Shown piece by piece: positions 46,695 through 54,883 of a stretch of DNA of 64,000 bases. A model generated the notes under the pieces. It worked only from the letters and a program-made list of their open reading frames with translations, did no database searches and was not told the origin of the DNA. The stretch spans positions 1 to 64,000 of the forward strand of contig NZ_CABHMS010000010.1 in assembly GCF_902167635.1 (NCBI RefSeq), written 5' to 3'. Position numbers and translations under genes: made by a program. The first letter of the stretch is position 1; the number at the start of each line of letters is the position of its first letter. The DNA is from Chitinophaga vietnamensis. Lineage in GTDB: Bacteria; Bacteroidota; Bacteroidia; Chitinophagales; Chitinophagaceae.

Positions 46695-46814
46695 TCAGAT
46701 GAACAGATCTCTGGTAGCGTCAAATTCATCCTGTTTGATGATGCTGTTTTTGATAAACGGAATCAAAGCAAGTCCTATCGTAATGATCACGAGAAAAATA
46801 TATTTCTTTTTCAT
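46695..46814 (-). CDS. 39-residue single-TM peptide (possible)
   Basis: An ATG at 46814 (minus strand) opens a 39-codon frame: MKKKYIFLVIITIGLALI, then PFIKNSIIKQDEFDATRDLF. A positively charged N-terminus, one hydrophobic helix (residues 5-20) and an acidic tail look like a small membrane protein. GGAG lies just upstream. It falls in an otherwise empty 395-nt gap. No homology can be claimed. Confidence 0.4.
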   Translation of the reverse strand: MKKKYIFLVIITIGLALIPFIKNSIIKQDEFDATRDLFI

Positions 46815-46982
46815 CTCCATTCGGTTTAAAATTAGATCCGCTTATATAACTAAATAACGTGCCAAATTGTTACGGAAATACCATAAAAATGTTACCTCAA
46901 CAATAACTTTTTTAAGTATATGGCGGGCCGCACTGAAAAAGCTTATATATAGAGAATTTCAATGTCACATCTTAAAAATCTA

Positions 46983-47014
46983 TTTGATTAATAATGAAGG
47001 TAAAGTGATCTTTG
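46983..47014 (+). promoter_or_regulatory. ahpC promoter
   Basis: TTTG (46983-46986), a 20-nt spacer and GATCTTTG (47007-47014) match the Bacteroidota promoter with one change in the -7 box. Transcription from about 47021 gives a 47-nt leader. The region upstream (46815-46982) is AT-rich, and I see no certain feature there. Confidence 0.6.
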
Positions 47015-47067
47015 CGCCGGAAATTATTTTTAAGGATTGTCTGTAAATCAAAAATCATAATAGCATC

Positions 47068-47622
47068 ATGAAAAATGTTATCTTATCCGTAGGGTCTGAG
47101 TTTCCCGAATTCAAAAAAACGGCTGTTGTTTCCATTGAGAAAGGTAAAGAGTTCTATGAACTGTCTTCCGAAGAACTGAAAAACTCCGGCAAATGGATGG
47201 TGATGTTCTGGTGGCCTAAAGACTTCACTTTTGTTTGTCCTACCGAAATCGCCGAATTCAACAAACATGCACAGGACTTCGCTGACCGTGATGCAGTACT
47301 GATCGGTGCTTCTACCGACAGCGAATTTGTTCACGCTGCCTGGAGAAGAGATCATGAAGACCTGCGTGGCCTGCAATTCCCTATGCTGGCGGATACTTCC
47401 AAATCCCTCGCCACTGAACTGGGTATCCTCGAAGCGAACGAGAAAGTTGCTTACCGTGCTACCTATATCGTAGATCCTCAGGGTATCGTTCGTTGGGTGT
47501 CTTTGTACGACCTGTCTGTAGGCCGTAGCGTGAAAGAAGTACTGCGTGTACTGGATGCGCTGCAAACAGATGAGCTGTGCCCCTGCAACTGGCAGAAAGG
47601 TGAAGCTACCCTCACTGCTTAA
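47068..47622 (+). CDS. ahpC: Peroxiredoxin AhpC
   Basis: Thiol peroxidase that reduces hydrogen peroxide and organic hydroperoxides. The 184-residue product has the peroxidatic Cys C57 in FTFVCPTE and the active-site Trp/Pro stretch FWWPKDF. Near the C-terminus are C171 and C173 (DELCPCNW), the resolving cysteines of the AhpC type that works with AhpD. ahpD follows 78 nt downstream after a GC hairpin. Strong promoter upstream. Oxidative-stress control is expected, but no OxyR-type site was identified. Confidence 0.94.
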   Translation: MKNVILSVGSEFPEFKKTAVVSIEKGKEFYELSSEELKNSGKWMVMFWWPKDFTFVCPTEIAEFNKHAQDFADRDAVLIGASTDSEFVHAAWRRDHEDLRGLQFPMLADTSKSLATELGILEANEKVAYRATYIVDPQGIVRWVSLYDLSVGRSVKEVLRVLDALQTDELCPCNWQKGEATLTA

Positions 47623-47653
47623 GTTTTCCCGATTTATTTATATATAAGTTTCT

Positions 47654-47676
47654 CCGGGCCGTTTCCAGCGGCCCGG
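47654..47676 (+). terminator. ahpC-ahpD intergenic hairpin
   Basis: CCGGGCCG (47654-47661) pairs with CGGCCCGG (47669-47676) around loop TTTCCAG. Without a T-run it more likely stabilises the ahpC message or attenuates ahpD than terminates fully. Confidence 0.5.
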
Positions 47677-47700
47677 CGTACTTTAAAAGCAACCGCAATT

Positions 47701-48288
47701 ATGTTTGCAACTACTAACCAGGATACCGTAGCACAACTGTTGGAGTCTGTAGGACTGGCAGGCGCGCAGGCATCCGATAAATTACAGGCACTGGCTACGG
47801 CTGATGCCCGTTATCTGAAAGATCTGAAGATCAACGTGACTAACTCGCTGGGAGCAGCCACCCTTTCTAAAAAAGAGGCTTACTTCATTGGCGTGGCAGT
47901 TGCGGTAAACGAAAAGCACCAGGCCCTGCAGGCCGCTTTTGAAAAGCTCGCACAGCAGGAAGGCGCTACCGACAAGGAAATCGCTGAGGTGATCAGCTGC
48001 ACCTCCCTGATGAATGCCAATAACGTATTTTACCGCTTCAGGCATTTCGTGAACAAGGAGTTTTATACTAGCACGCCGGCCGGTATCCGGATGAGCATCA
48101 TGGCTAACCCGGTATTAGGTAAAGAGTTCTTCGAGCTGCTGAGCCTCGTGATATCGGCGCTGAACGGTTGCGAAATGTGCGTTACCTCCCATGAAGAAGC
48201 TGTGGTAAAACATGGCACCGAACCGCAACGTGTACTCGACGCGGTAAGATTAGGAGCCGTGTTGCGTAGCCTGGTGGTATTATTATAA
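47701..48288 (+). CDS. ahpD: Alkyl hydroperoxidase D-like protein
   Basis: A 195-residue carboxymuconolactone-decarboxylase-fold protein with the AhpD active site CEMCVTSHE (CxxC plus downstream His). As in mycobacterial AhpD, it is expected to recycle the neighbouring AhpC, whose C-terminal cysteines fit this partner. The helical N-terminal part (about 1-90) is divergent. It is cotranscribed with ahpC, separated by a hairpin that may set the AhpC/AhpD ratio. Confidence 0.88.
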   Translation: MFATTNQDTVAQLLESVGLAGAQASDKLQALATADARYLKDLKINVTNSLGAATLSKKEAYFIGVAVAVNEKHQALQAAFEKLAQQEGATDKEIAEVISCTSLMNANNVFYRFRHFVNKEFYTSTPAGIRMSIMANPVLGKEFFELLSLVISALNGCEMCVTSHEEAVVKHGTEPQRVLDAVRLGAVLRSLVVLL

Positions 48289-48429
48289 GAAATAAAAAAT
48301 GTTGGGGGACAGATGTGAAATTTGCTCCTAACTATTTGATTGTCAATTTGATGCAGGAGTGGGTCTTGGTGTCGGAATGCCTTTGCAGGCAGTATTTTTC
48401 AAATTTGTTAATAAATTCATTTAATAATA

Positions 48430-48461
48430 TTTGCAAAATCCGCATAAAAGTCCGACTTTTG
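48430..48461 (+). promoter_or_regulatory. rpmB-rpmG operon promoter
   Basis: TTTG (48430-48433), 20-nt spacer, GACTTTTG (48454-48461). Spacing is identical to that upstream of ahpC, and the -7 box again has G in the first position. A start near 48468 leaves a 14-nt leader. Confidence 0.6.
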
Positions 48462-48481
48462 CATTCCTAAATTTTTAGATC

Positions 48482-48718
48482 ATGGCAAGAGTATGTCAGG
48501 TGACAGGAAAGAAGCCGATTACAGGTCACCATGTTTCCTTCTCCAATATCAAGACAAAGAGAAGGTTTCTGCCTAACCTGCAGAAAAAACGTTTTTTCCT
48601 GGCGGAAGAAGACAAATGGATATCTTTGAAAGTATCTGCTGACGGTTTGAGAACCATCAACAAAAGAGGTTTGTATGCAGTAGTGAAGGAATTGCGTGCA
48701 GCTGGTCAGGAAATTTAA
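48482..48718 (+). CDS. rpmB: 50S ribosomal protein bL28
   Basis: A 78-residue ribosomal protein of the large subunit; [12 protein letters not shown] and [20 protein letters not shown] are the conserved family start. Basic, no signal peptide. First gene of rpmB-rpmG-DUF4295, followed by ftsY, an order I know from other Bacteroidota. Confidence 0.97.
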   Translation: MARVCQVTGKKPITGHHVSFSNIKTKRRFLPNLQKKRFFLAEEDKWISLKVSADGLRTINKRGLYAVVKELRAAGQEI

Positions 48719-48747
48719 TTCTAGGACTCACTTAATTTGTATACAAA

Positions 48748-48930
48748 ATGGCAAAAAAAGGTAATAGAGTGCAGGTAATCCTGGAATGCACTGAGCATAA
48801 GAACTCAGGTCTTCCTGGTACTTCCCGCTACATCTCTAATAAAAATAAGAAGAACACTCCGGAACGTCTGGAGCTGAAAAAGTACAATCCTATTCTGAGA
48901 AAAGTGACTGTACACAAAGAAATTAAATAG
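48748..48930 (+). CDS. rpmG: 50S ribosomal protein bL33
   Basis: A 60-residue large-subunit protein ([18 protein letters not shown], then [20 protein letters not shown]). Only one Cys is present (ECTEHK), so this is the zinc-independent form. It lies 29 nt after rpmB. Confidence 0.96.
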   Translation: MAKKGNRVQVILECTEHKNSGLPGTSRYISNKNKKNTPERLELKKYNPILRKVTVHKEIK

Positions 48931-48999
48931 TTAATTGTTCGTGGTTAATGGCTTGTTGCAAAGCCATATAGCCATTTGACCATAAAAACAATACATATC

Positions 49000-49173
49000 A
49001 TGGCAAAAGGAACATCCAAGAACGCGAAAGTGAAAGATGCTAAAGCAGCAGCTGACGCTAAGGTGTGGACGAAAGTAGTAAAAGCTGTACGTTCTCCTAA
49101 AACTGGTGCTTACACCTTTAAAGAAGCGATCGTGCACAAAGATAAAGTGCAGGAGCACATCAACGCTAAGTAA
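49000..49173 (+). CDS. DUF4295 ribosome-associated protein
   Basis: A 57-residue highly basic protein (MAKGTSKNAKVKDAKAAADA, then TKVVKAVRSPKTGAYTFKEA). It matches DUF4295, a Bacteroidota-specific family encoded beside rpmG. I believe it corresponds to bL38, the extra large-subunit protein reported from the Flavobacterium johnsoniae ribosome, but this is from memory. ATG 49000 is chosen; the in-frame ATG at 48976 only adds an unconserved stretch. Followed by a terminator. Confidence 0.9.
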   Translation: MAKGTSKNAKVKDAKAAADAKVWTKVVKAVRSPKTGAYTFKEAIVHKDKVQEHINAK

Positions 49174-49195
49174 TTCGGCTTTACTAATCATACTG

Positions 49196-49228
49196 AAAAG
49201 CTGTCCCGTTAAACGGACGGCTTTTTGT
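49196..49228 (+). terminator. Terminator of the rpmB operon
   Basis: AAAGCTGTCC pairs with GGACGGCTTT (one G-U pair) around CGTTAAAC and is followed by TTGTGTTG. A reasonable intrinsic terminator separating the ribosomal-protein genes from ftsY. Confidence 0.7.
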
Positions 49229-49382
49229 GTTGTTAGCGGTCTGTAGTAATGCACATGTTCTCTACATTATTGGTGTGGTCCAACAAATGTTAACACAAAA
49301 GACGTATTTTAGCGACCTGGATACCGCATGTGATTAATGCAATTAAAAACGGGGCATAACACCCGTACCCAATAAACGTACT

Positions 49383-50345
49383 ATGAGCTTTTTCAATAAA
49401 TTATTTTCCCGGGAGAAGAAGGAAAGCCTGGATCAGGGACTACAGAAGACCAAAGAGAATTTCCTCACCAAGATCGGCCGGGCTATCGCGGGGAAGTCTA
49501 CCGTTGATACCGAAGTGCTCGATAACCTCGAGGACGCCCTCGTTTCTGCCGACGTTGGCGTGGATACTACCGTAAAGATCATCGACCGTATTGAGCAACG
49601 TGTAGCTAAGGATAAATATTTGGGAACCAGTGAATTAAACAAGATGTTGCAAGAAGAAATTGCAGCACTGCTGGTAGATGCGCCCGATAGCGGCTTCCGC
49701 GATTTCGATGTGCCCGCCGATAAAAAGCCTTATGTGATCATGGTAGTAGGTGTGAATGGTGTTGGTAAAACCACCACCATCGGCAAATTGGCTTACAACT
49801 TTAAGAAGGCCGGTAAATCCGTGTTATTAGGTGCGGCAGATACTTTCCGGGCTGCGGCAGTAGACCAGCTGACCATCTGGAGCGACCGGGTAGGCGTGCC
49901 CATCGTAAAGCAGCAAATGGGCTCCGACCCTGGCGCCGTAGCATTCGATACGGTGCAGAGCGGCGCCGCCAAAGACGTGGACGTAATCATCATCGATACT
50001 GCCGGCCGTTTGCATAACAAATTGCACCTGATGGACGAGCTGAGCAAGATCAAGCGCGTGATGAAAAAAGTGATCCCTGACGCGCCACACGAAGTGCTCC
50101 TGGTACTGGACGGTTCCACCGGCCAGAATGCAGTAGAGCAGGCCCGCCAGTTTACCGCCGCCACAGAAGTGACCTCGCTTGCCATCACCAAACTGGATGG
50201 TACCGCCAAGGGCGGGGTCGTGCTGGCCATCGCCAACCAGTTCAAAATACCGGTAAAATATATCGGGATCGGTGAAAAAATGGAAGATCTGCAAGTATTT
50301 AATAAAGAAGCATTTGTAGATTCTCTCTTCAGCCTAAATAGCTGA
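49383..50345 (+). CDS. ftsY: Signal recognition particle receptor FtsY
   Basis: SRP-family GTPase that receives ribosome-nascent chain-SRP complexes at the membrane. The 320-residue product has a short N-domain without a long acidic A-region. The G-domain motifs are GVNGVGKTTTIGKLA (G1), DTFRAAAVDQL (G2), DTAGRLHNKLHLMDEL (G3), TKLDGTAKGG (G4) and GIGEKMEDL. Expected at the cytoplasmic face of the membrane with Ffh. Own 5' gap of 155 nt after the upstream terminator region, and its own terminator. Confidence 0.96.
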   Translation: MSFFNKLFSREKKESLDQGLQKTKENFLTKIGRAIAGKSTVDTEVLDNLEDALVSADVGVDTTVKIIDRIEQRVAKDKYLGTSELNKMLQEEIAALLVDAPDSGFRDFDVPADKKPYVIMVVGVNGVGKTTTIGKLAYNFKKAGKSVLLGAADTFRAAAVDQLTIWSDRVGVPIVKQQMGSDPGAVAFDTVQSGAAKDVDVIIIDTAGRLHNKLHLMDELSKIKRVMKKVIPDAPHEVLLVLDGSTGQNAVEQARQFTAATEVTSLAITKLDGTAKGGVVLAIANQFKIPVKYIGIGEKMEDLQVFNKEAFVDSLFSLNS

Positions 50346-50412
50346 TAACGAATATGCTGTAATGAACGTTTGAGAAACTGATTGATAGTTATTTGAAATT
50401 TTACTTTAAACG

Positions 50413-50450
50413 AAACTGATCCGGGCGCTCCACTCCCCGGATCGGTTTTT
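50413..50450 (+). terminator. ftsY terminator
   Basis: AAACTGATCCGGG pairs with CCCGGATCGGTTT (one G-T pair), loop of about 10 nt, then a T-run. Confidence 0.85.
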
Positions 50451-50534
50451 GTAACTTGTGTTAAAACCTGCCTTTACTTAAATTTGATTTTATAGAAGTA
50501 GCCTTTTTGTACCCTAATTTAACAATTCGTAGTT

Positions 50535-51413
50535 ATGATCATCACAAACATAGATCGAGTTGAAAACATTACACCGGAGGAATTCAGAAAGAAGTATTAC
50601 GAGCCGCGCAAACCAGTTGTTATTTCGGGTTTAAGCAAAAACTGGCCAGCCTTTAATAAGTGGACTTGGGATTATTTTAAGTCCATAGTAGGCGACAAAA
50701 CAGTAGGGGTTTATAACAATCAGCGGGCTGGCGCCAACACCCTGGTGAACGGTGCGGATGATTATATCACCTTCGGCGACTACCTGGACATGATCCAGCG
50801 TGGCCCTGTGGAGCTGCGCATCTTCCTCTTCAATATCTTCCAGCATGCCCCGCAGCTGGTTGAAGATTTTACCTGGCCTGATCAGCTGGCCAAAGGTTTT
50901 CTCAAAAAATACCCCATGCTCTTTGTTGGCGGGGCGGGCTCGGTAGCCCACATGCATTACGATATTGACCTGTCGCACATCTTCCATACCCAGTTCATTG
51001 GCCGTAAAAGAGTGTTGCTATTGGAGAATAAGCAGTCGCCTTTTATTTATCGCATGCCCTTTACAGTGGAAAGCGCTGCCAATTTTGTGAACTGGCATGA
51101 GAAGCTGGATACGGAACAGTTCCCGGCGCTGAACCATGCCCAGGGGTATACCACTATCCTCGAGCACGGCGATATGATGTTCATGCCGGCCGGCTACTGG
51201 CACCATATGGAATATATGGACAGCGGTTTTGCCATGAGCCTGCGCGCCCTGGATCAATCGCTCACCGGCAAGCTCAATGGCCTCTATCATATTGTAGGCC
51301 TGCGGGGTATGAATAACCTGATGATCAAGATGGCCCCGCAATGGTGGTACCATTATAAACGCAAGCTGGCGCGTGAACGTGCCGATAAGGCGCTGGCAAA
51401 TCTACATGCCTGA
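50535..51413 (+). CDS. JmjC/cupin-like 2-oxoglutarate oxygenase
   Basis: A 292-residue double-stranded beta-helix protein of the cupin_8/JmjC-like type. The N-terminal part (KPVVISGLSKNWPAFNKW) is typical. The Fe(II) ligands H141 and D143 lie in AHMHYDIDLSH, and the distal His is in PAGYWHHMEY (about residue 225). Relatives hydroxylate amino-acid side chains of proteins, such as ribosomal proteins, or tRNA bases, but the target here is unknown. Position between ftsY and rimO, both translation-linked, is suggestive only. Confidence 0.83.
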   Translation: MIITNIDRVENITPEEFRKKYYEPRKPVVISGLSKNWPAFNKWTWDYFKSIVGDKTVGVYNNQRAGANTLVNGADDYITFGDYLDMIQRGPVELRIFLFNIFQHAPQLVEDFTWPDQLAKGFLKKYPMLFVGGAGSVAHMHYDIDLSHIFHTQFIGRKRVLLLENKQSPFIYRMPFTVESAANFVNWHEKLDTEQFPALNHAQGYTTILEHGDMMFMPAGYWHHMEYMDSGFAMSLRALDQSLTGKLNGLYHIVGLRGMNNLMIKMAPQWWYHYKRKLARERADKALANLHA

Positions 51414-51489
51414 GGCCTGAGATAAGCGGTTACAAATCCTTCACTTGCAATCGCTTATCTTAAATTTCATAATTATCAATTCTTTTTGT

Positions 51490-51497
51490 TACCTTTG
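51490..51497 (+). promoter_or_regulatory. rimO promoter -7 element
   Basis: TACCTTTG is a perfect TAnnTTTG followed by CACC. A start near 51504 gives a leader of about 134 nt before the TTG start of rimO. Confidence 0.55.
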
Positions 51498-51591
51498 CAC
51501 CTTCCTTACTCAACCCCCACTAAGGCTCAAGTCACGTACAGTAAGTCTGCTGTTTTATTCAATTAGTGTCTGTGTGTCTTCGTGGCGGTAA

Positions 51592-51617
51592 GCGGTTCAG
51601 GGAATGCACTGAACCGC
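51592..51617 (+). promoter_or_regulatory. Stem-loop in the rimO leader
   Basis: GCGGTTCAG (51592-51600) and CTGAACCGC (51609-51617) form a perfect 9-bp stem with loop GGAATGCA, ending 20 nt before the TTG start codon. The 134-nt leader and this stem suggest post-transcriptional control, but no known riboswitch class is recognised. Confidence 0.5.
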
Positions 51618-51637
51618 ATACTCTAAAACATTCGCCC

Positions 51638-52945
51638 TTGAAGACGAAAACTTTAAAGAAAGACAAGGTTAACATTATTACACTTGGTTGTTCCAAGAAC
51701 ATGGTAGATTCAGAGGTTCTGAGCGGACAGCTCCTGGCCAATGACATCGATGTAGTGCATGAAAGTGCAAAGCGCGATCATAATATAGTAGTGGTGAATA
51801 CCTGTGGTTTTATTGACAAAGCCAAAGAAGAATCGATCAACACGATATTGGAGCAGGTATCGTTGAAAGAGCGCGGCAAGCTCGACAAAGTATATGTTAC
51901 GGGCTGCCTCAGCGAACGTTATCGCGGCGACCTCGAGTCTGAGATCGCAGGTGTGGACGCCTGGTTCGGTACCATGGAACTGCCGCTGATCCTCAAGAAA
52001 TTCGATGCCGACTATAAAGCAGAGCTGATCGGAGAACGATTGCTGAGCACTCCATCTCACTATGCTTACCTGAAAATCGCAGAAGGCTGCAATCGTACCT
52101 GCGCTTTCTGTGCGATCCCGCTGATGCGCGGCCAGCACGTTTCCAAGCCGATTGAAGCGATAGTGACCGAAGCCGAAAAACTGGTGCATTCCGGTGTGAA
52201 AGAAATCATGCTGATCGCGCAGGAGCTGACCTATTATGGCCTCGATCTTTATAAAGAACGCCGTTTGGGTGACCTGATGCGCGCGCTTGCCGGCGTGAAA
52301 GGCCTGGAGTGGATCCGTCTGCACTATGCTTACCCGACCAAATTCCCGATGGAGATACTGGATGTGATGAACGAATTTCCGAACATCTGCAAGTACCTCG
52401 ATATGCCGCTGCAACACGCGTCCAATGCGATGCTGAAGGCCATGAAGCGCCAGATCACCCGTGAAGAGATCGAAACCCTGGTGCATGCCATCCGGGAGAA
52501 AGTGCCGGGCATCTGCCTGCGCACCACGCTCATCGCCGGTTTTCCTGGTGAAACGGAAGACGATGTGGAAGAACTGAAAGGCTTCCTGGAAAGAATGCGT
52601 TTTGACCGGGTGGGTGTATTCACCTACAGCCACGAAGAAGGCACCAGCGCCTATGCGCTGGAAGATAATGTGCCGGCAGAAGAAAAGGAGAGAAGGGCAC
52701 AGGAGATCATGGAAGTACAACAGGAGATCTCGCTGGAGAAGAACCAGGAGAAGATAGGCCAGGTATTTAAGGTAATTGTAGATAAGAAAGAATCCGGCAG
52801 ATATCTTGCACGCACTGAATTTGATTCAGTGGAAGTGGACAATGAAGTGATCATCAACACCACCAGGCGCCTGAAACCCGGCGATTTTGTGGAAGTGCGC
52901 ATCACCAAGGCATTTGACTACGACCTCGAAGGCGAGCTGGTGTAA
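51638..52945 (+). CDS. rimO: Ribosomal protein uS12 methylthiotransferase RimO
   Basis: Radical SAM methylthiotransferase that modifies an Asp of ribosomal protein uS12. The 435-residue product has an N-terminal UPF0004 domain with three cysteines (TLGCSKNMVDSE, VNTCGFIDKAK, VTGCLSERY). The SAM motif is CNRTCAFC; the core continues with QELTYYG and PLQHASNAMLKAM, and a C-terminal TRAM domain ends the protein. The start is placed at TTG 51638, where homology begins (MKTKTLKKDKVNIITLG); the frame is open to 51566, but that part carries a leader hairpin and looks non-coding. Confidence 0.95.
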   Translation: MKTKTLKKDKVNIITLGCSKNMVDSEVLSGQLLANDIDVVHESAKRDHNIVVVNTCGFIDKAKEESINTILEQVSLKERGKLDKVYVTGCLSERYRGDLESEIAGVDAWFGTMELPLILKKFDADYKAELIGERLLSTPSHYAYLKIAEGCNRTCAFCAIPLMRGQHVSKPIEAIVTEAEKLVHSGVKEIMLIAQELTYYGLDLYKERRLGDLMRALAGVKGLEWIRLHYAYPTKFPMEILDVMNEFPNICKYLDMPLQHASNAMLKAMKRQITREEIETLVHAIREKVPGICLRTTLIAGFPGETEDDVEELKGFLERMRFDRVGVFTYSHEEGTSAYALEDNVPAEEKERRAQEIMEVQQEISLEKNQEKIGQVFKVIVDKKESGRYLARTEFDSVEVDNEVIINTTRRLKPGDFVEVRITKAFDYDLEGELV

Positions 52946-53028
52946 GAACGAAAAAATTTAACAGCCGATAGCCAACAGCTAGGAGCTTATACATAAGGTT
53001 CCCGACGGAGCCTGATCAATGCAAATCA

Positions 53029-54771
53029 ATGACAACATTTGAATCACTGGGCTTACAAGAGCCTATTTTGAAGGGGATTACGGACCTGGGCTTTGTTGCC
53101 CCAACCCCCATCCAGGAAAAAGCGATACCCGTATTGTTGAGTGGAGACCGTGACTTTGTAGGCCTTGCCCAGACGGGCACCGGTAAAACGGCGGCATTTG
53201 GCCTGCCACTGCTGCAACAGATCGACGTGAAACTGCACAAACCTCAGGGGCTGATCCTTTGCCCTACACGCGAACTCTGTTTGCAGATCACCAACGATCT
53301 GAAGAACTTCAGCAAATATCTTGGCGATGTAAGTATCGTAGCCGTTTATGGAGGTTCCAGCATCGTTCAGCAGTTGCGTGAACTGAAAAGAGGCGTGCAC
53401 ATCGTGGTAGCTACCCCGGGCCGCCTGCTCGATATCATCGACCGTGGCGCCATCAACTTCGAAAACGTACGCTACGCCGTACTCGACGAAGCGGATGAAA
53501 TGCTCAACATGGGCTTCCAGGAAGATATCAACAGCATCCTCTCCAACACACCGGAAGAAAAAACTACCTGGCTGTTTTCCGCCACCATGCCACAGGAAGT
53601 GCGCCGCATTGCACAGAAGTACATGGAAGATCCGTTCGAGCTCACTGTGGGCAACAAGAACAGCGGTAACGCCAATATTGAACATGAATACTACGTGGTT
53701 CGTCCGCGTGAAAAATATGCCGCCCTCAAACGTATCGTGGATTACAACCCCGATATCTTTGGTATTATCTTCACCCGTACGAAGATCGAATCACAGGAGA
53801 TCGCGGAATCACTGATCAAAGACGGCTACAATGCCGATGCCCTGCACGGCGACCTGACGCAGCAACAGCGCGATAAGGTAATGAAACGTTTCCGCGAAAA
53901 AGCCCTCCAGGTGCTGGTAGCGACAGACGTGGCCGCCCGTGGTATCGACGTTGACAACGTTACACACGTGATCAACTACGAACTGCCTGACGACGTAGAG
54001 AACTACACCCACCGCAGCGGCCGTACCGCCAGGGCGGGCAAATCCGGCGTATCGATCGCCATCATCAGCAGCCGCGACATCGGCAAGATCCGTCAGATCG
54101 AGCGGGTGATCGGCAAGAAATTCACCAAAGCCGAAGTGCCGGATGGTTTCGCCGTATGTGAAAAACAACTGTTCGCCCTCGTTCACCGCGTACACAACGT
54201 TACCGTGAACGAAGAACAGATCGATCCCTACCTGGAACGCATCAACGAAGAATTTGCTTCCATGAGCAAAGAAGAGTTAATCAAACGCTTTGCTTCTCTC
54301 GAATTCAACCAGTTCCTGGAATACTACCAGGATGCTCCGGACCTGAACGTGAAAGAAGAAAAACGTTCCTTCGAAGACCGTGGCAGCAGGGGCAGCGGCA
54401 AGTTTACCCGCCTGTTCATCAACCTCGGTTCTGTGGACGATTTCAACCGCGGCGATATGCTCCGCTACCTCTGCGACAATACCGGTGTGCGTGGTAACAA
54501 GATTGGCCGCATCGATCTGAAAGGCGTATATTCTTTCTTTGAAGTTGAAAATGATGTGGTAGATAAAGTGACCCAGGCCTTCAAGAAGGTAGAATACAAT
54601 GGCCGCTCCGTGAGGATTGAAATGTCGCAGGATGGCGACAAACGTAGCCGTGGCGGCGGTGGACGCAGTTTCGATGGCCCGCGCAAACGCTGGTCGTCCG
54701 AAGGTGGGCCCCGTGGCGACAGACGCGAATCTTCCGGCGGCTCCAAACCACCGTTCAAGCGTAAATTCTAA
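53029..54771 (+). CDS. DEAD-box RNA helicase
   Basis: A 580-residue ATP-dependent RNA helicase of the DeaD/CsdA type. Motifs: Q motif FVAPTPIQEKAIP, motif I AQTGTGKT, Ia PTRELC, Ib TPGR, II DEAD, III SAT, and VI HRSGRTARAG. A DbpA-like RNA-binding domain (about residues 465-545, KFTRLFINLGSVDDFN to VRIEMSQ) follows, then an Arg/Gly/Ser-rich tail (residues 548-580). Likely acts in ribosome assembly or mRNA decay, often cold-induced. A terminator follows directly. Confidence 0.94.
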   Translation: MTTFESLGLQEPILKGITDLGFVAPTPIQEKAIPVLLSGDRDFVGLAQTGTGKTAAFGLPLLQQIDVKLHKPQGLILCPTRELCLQITNDLKNFSKYLGDVSIVAVYGGSSIVQQLRELKRGVHIVVATPGRLLDIIDRGAINFENVRYAVLDEADEMLNMGFQEDINSILSNTPEEKTTWLFSATMPQEVRRIAQKYMEDPFELTVGNKNSGNANIEHEYYVVRPREKYAALKRIVDYNPDIFGIIFTRTKIESQEIAESLIKDGYNADALHGDLTQQQRDKVMKRFREKALQVLVATDVAARGIDVDNVTHVINYELPDDVENYTHRSGRTARAGKSGVSIAIISSRDIGKIRQIERVIGKKFTKAEVPDGFAVCEKQLFALVHRVHNVTVNEEQIDPYLERINEEFASMSKEELIKRFASLEFNQFLEYYQDAPDLNVKEEKRSFEDRGSRGSGKFTRLFINLGSVDDFNRGDMLRYLCDNTGVRGNKIGRIDLKGVYSFFEVENDVVDKVTQAFKKVEYNGRSVRIEMSQDGDKRSRGGGGRSFDGPRKRWSSEGGPRGDRRESSGGSKPPFKRKF

Positions 54772-54790
54772 ACCCGCTTATTATAGAAAG

Positions 54791-54818
54791 AAAAAGGCGC
54801 CTCCACAGGCGCCTTTTT
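54791..54818 (+). terminator. DEAD-box helicase gene terminator
   Basis: AAAAAGGCGCCT, loop CCAC, AGGCGCCTTTTT: a perfect 12-bp stem running into T-rich sequence. Confidence 0.92.
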
Positions 54819-54828
54819 CTTTTTTATC

Positions 54829-54840
54829 ATTTCGCGAAAT
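54829..54840. promoter_or_regulatory. Palindrome upstream of glgB
   Basis: ATTTCGCGAAAT is a perfect 12-bp palindrome just upstream of a TATCTTG (54847) that resembles a -7 element, and 44 nt before the glgB ATG. It could be an operator for a dimeric regulator. Confidence 0.35.
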
Positions 54841-54883
54841 TTAAACTATCTTGTTAACATCCAGACACCCAATAAAAGATCTT

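Noticed and set aside
51710-52720. Long minus-strand open frame opposite rimO
   Set aside because: The plus-strand frame encodes RimO with complete cysteine motifs; the antisense translation has no recognisable domain.
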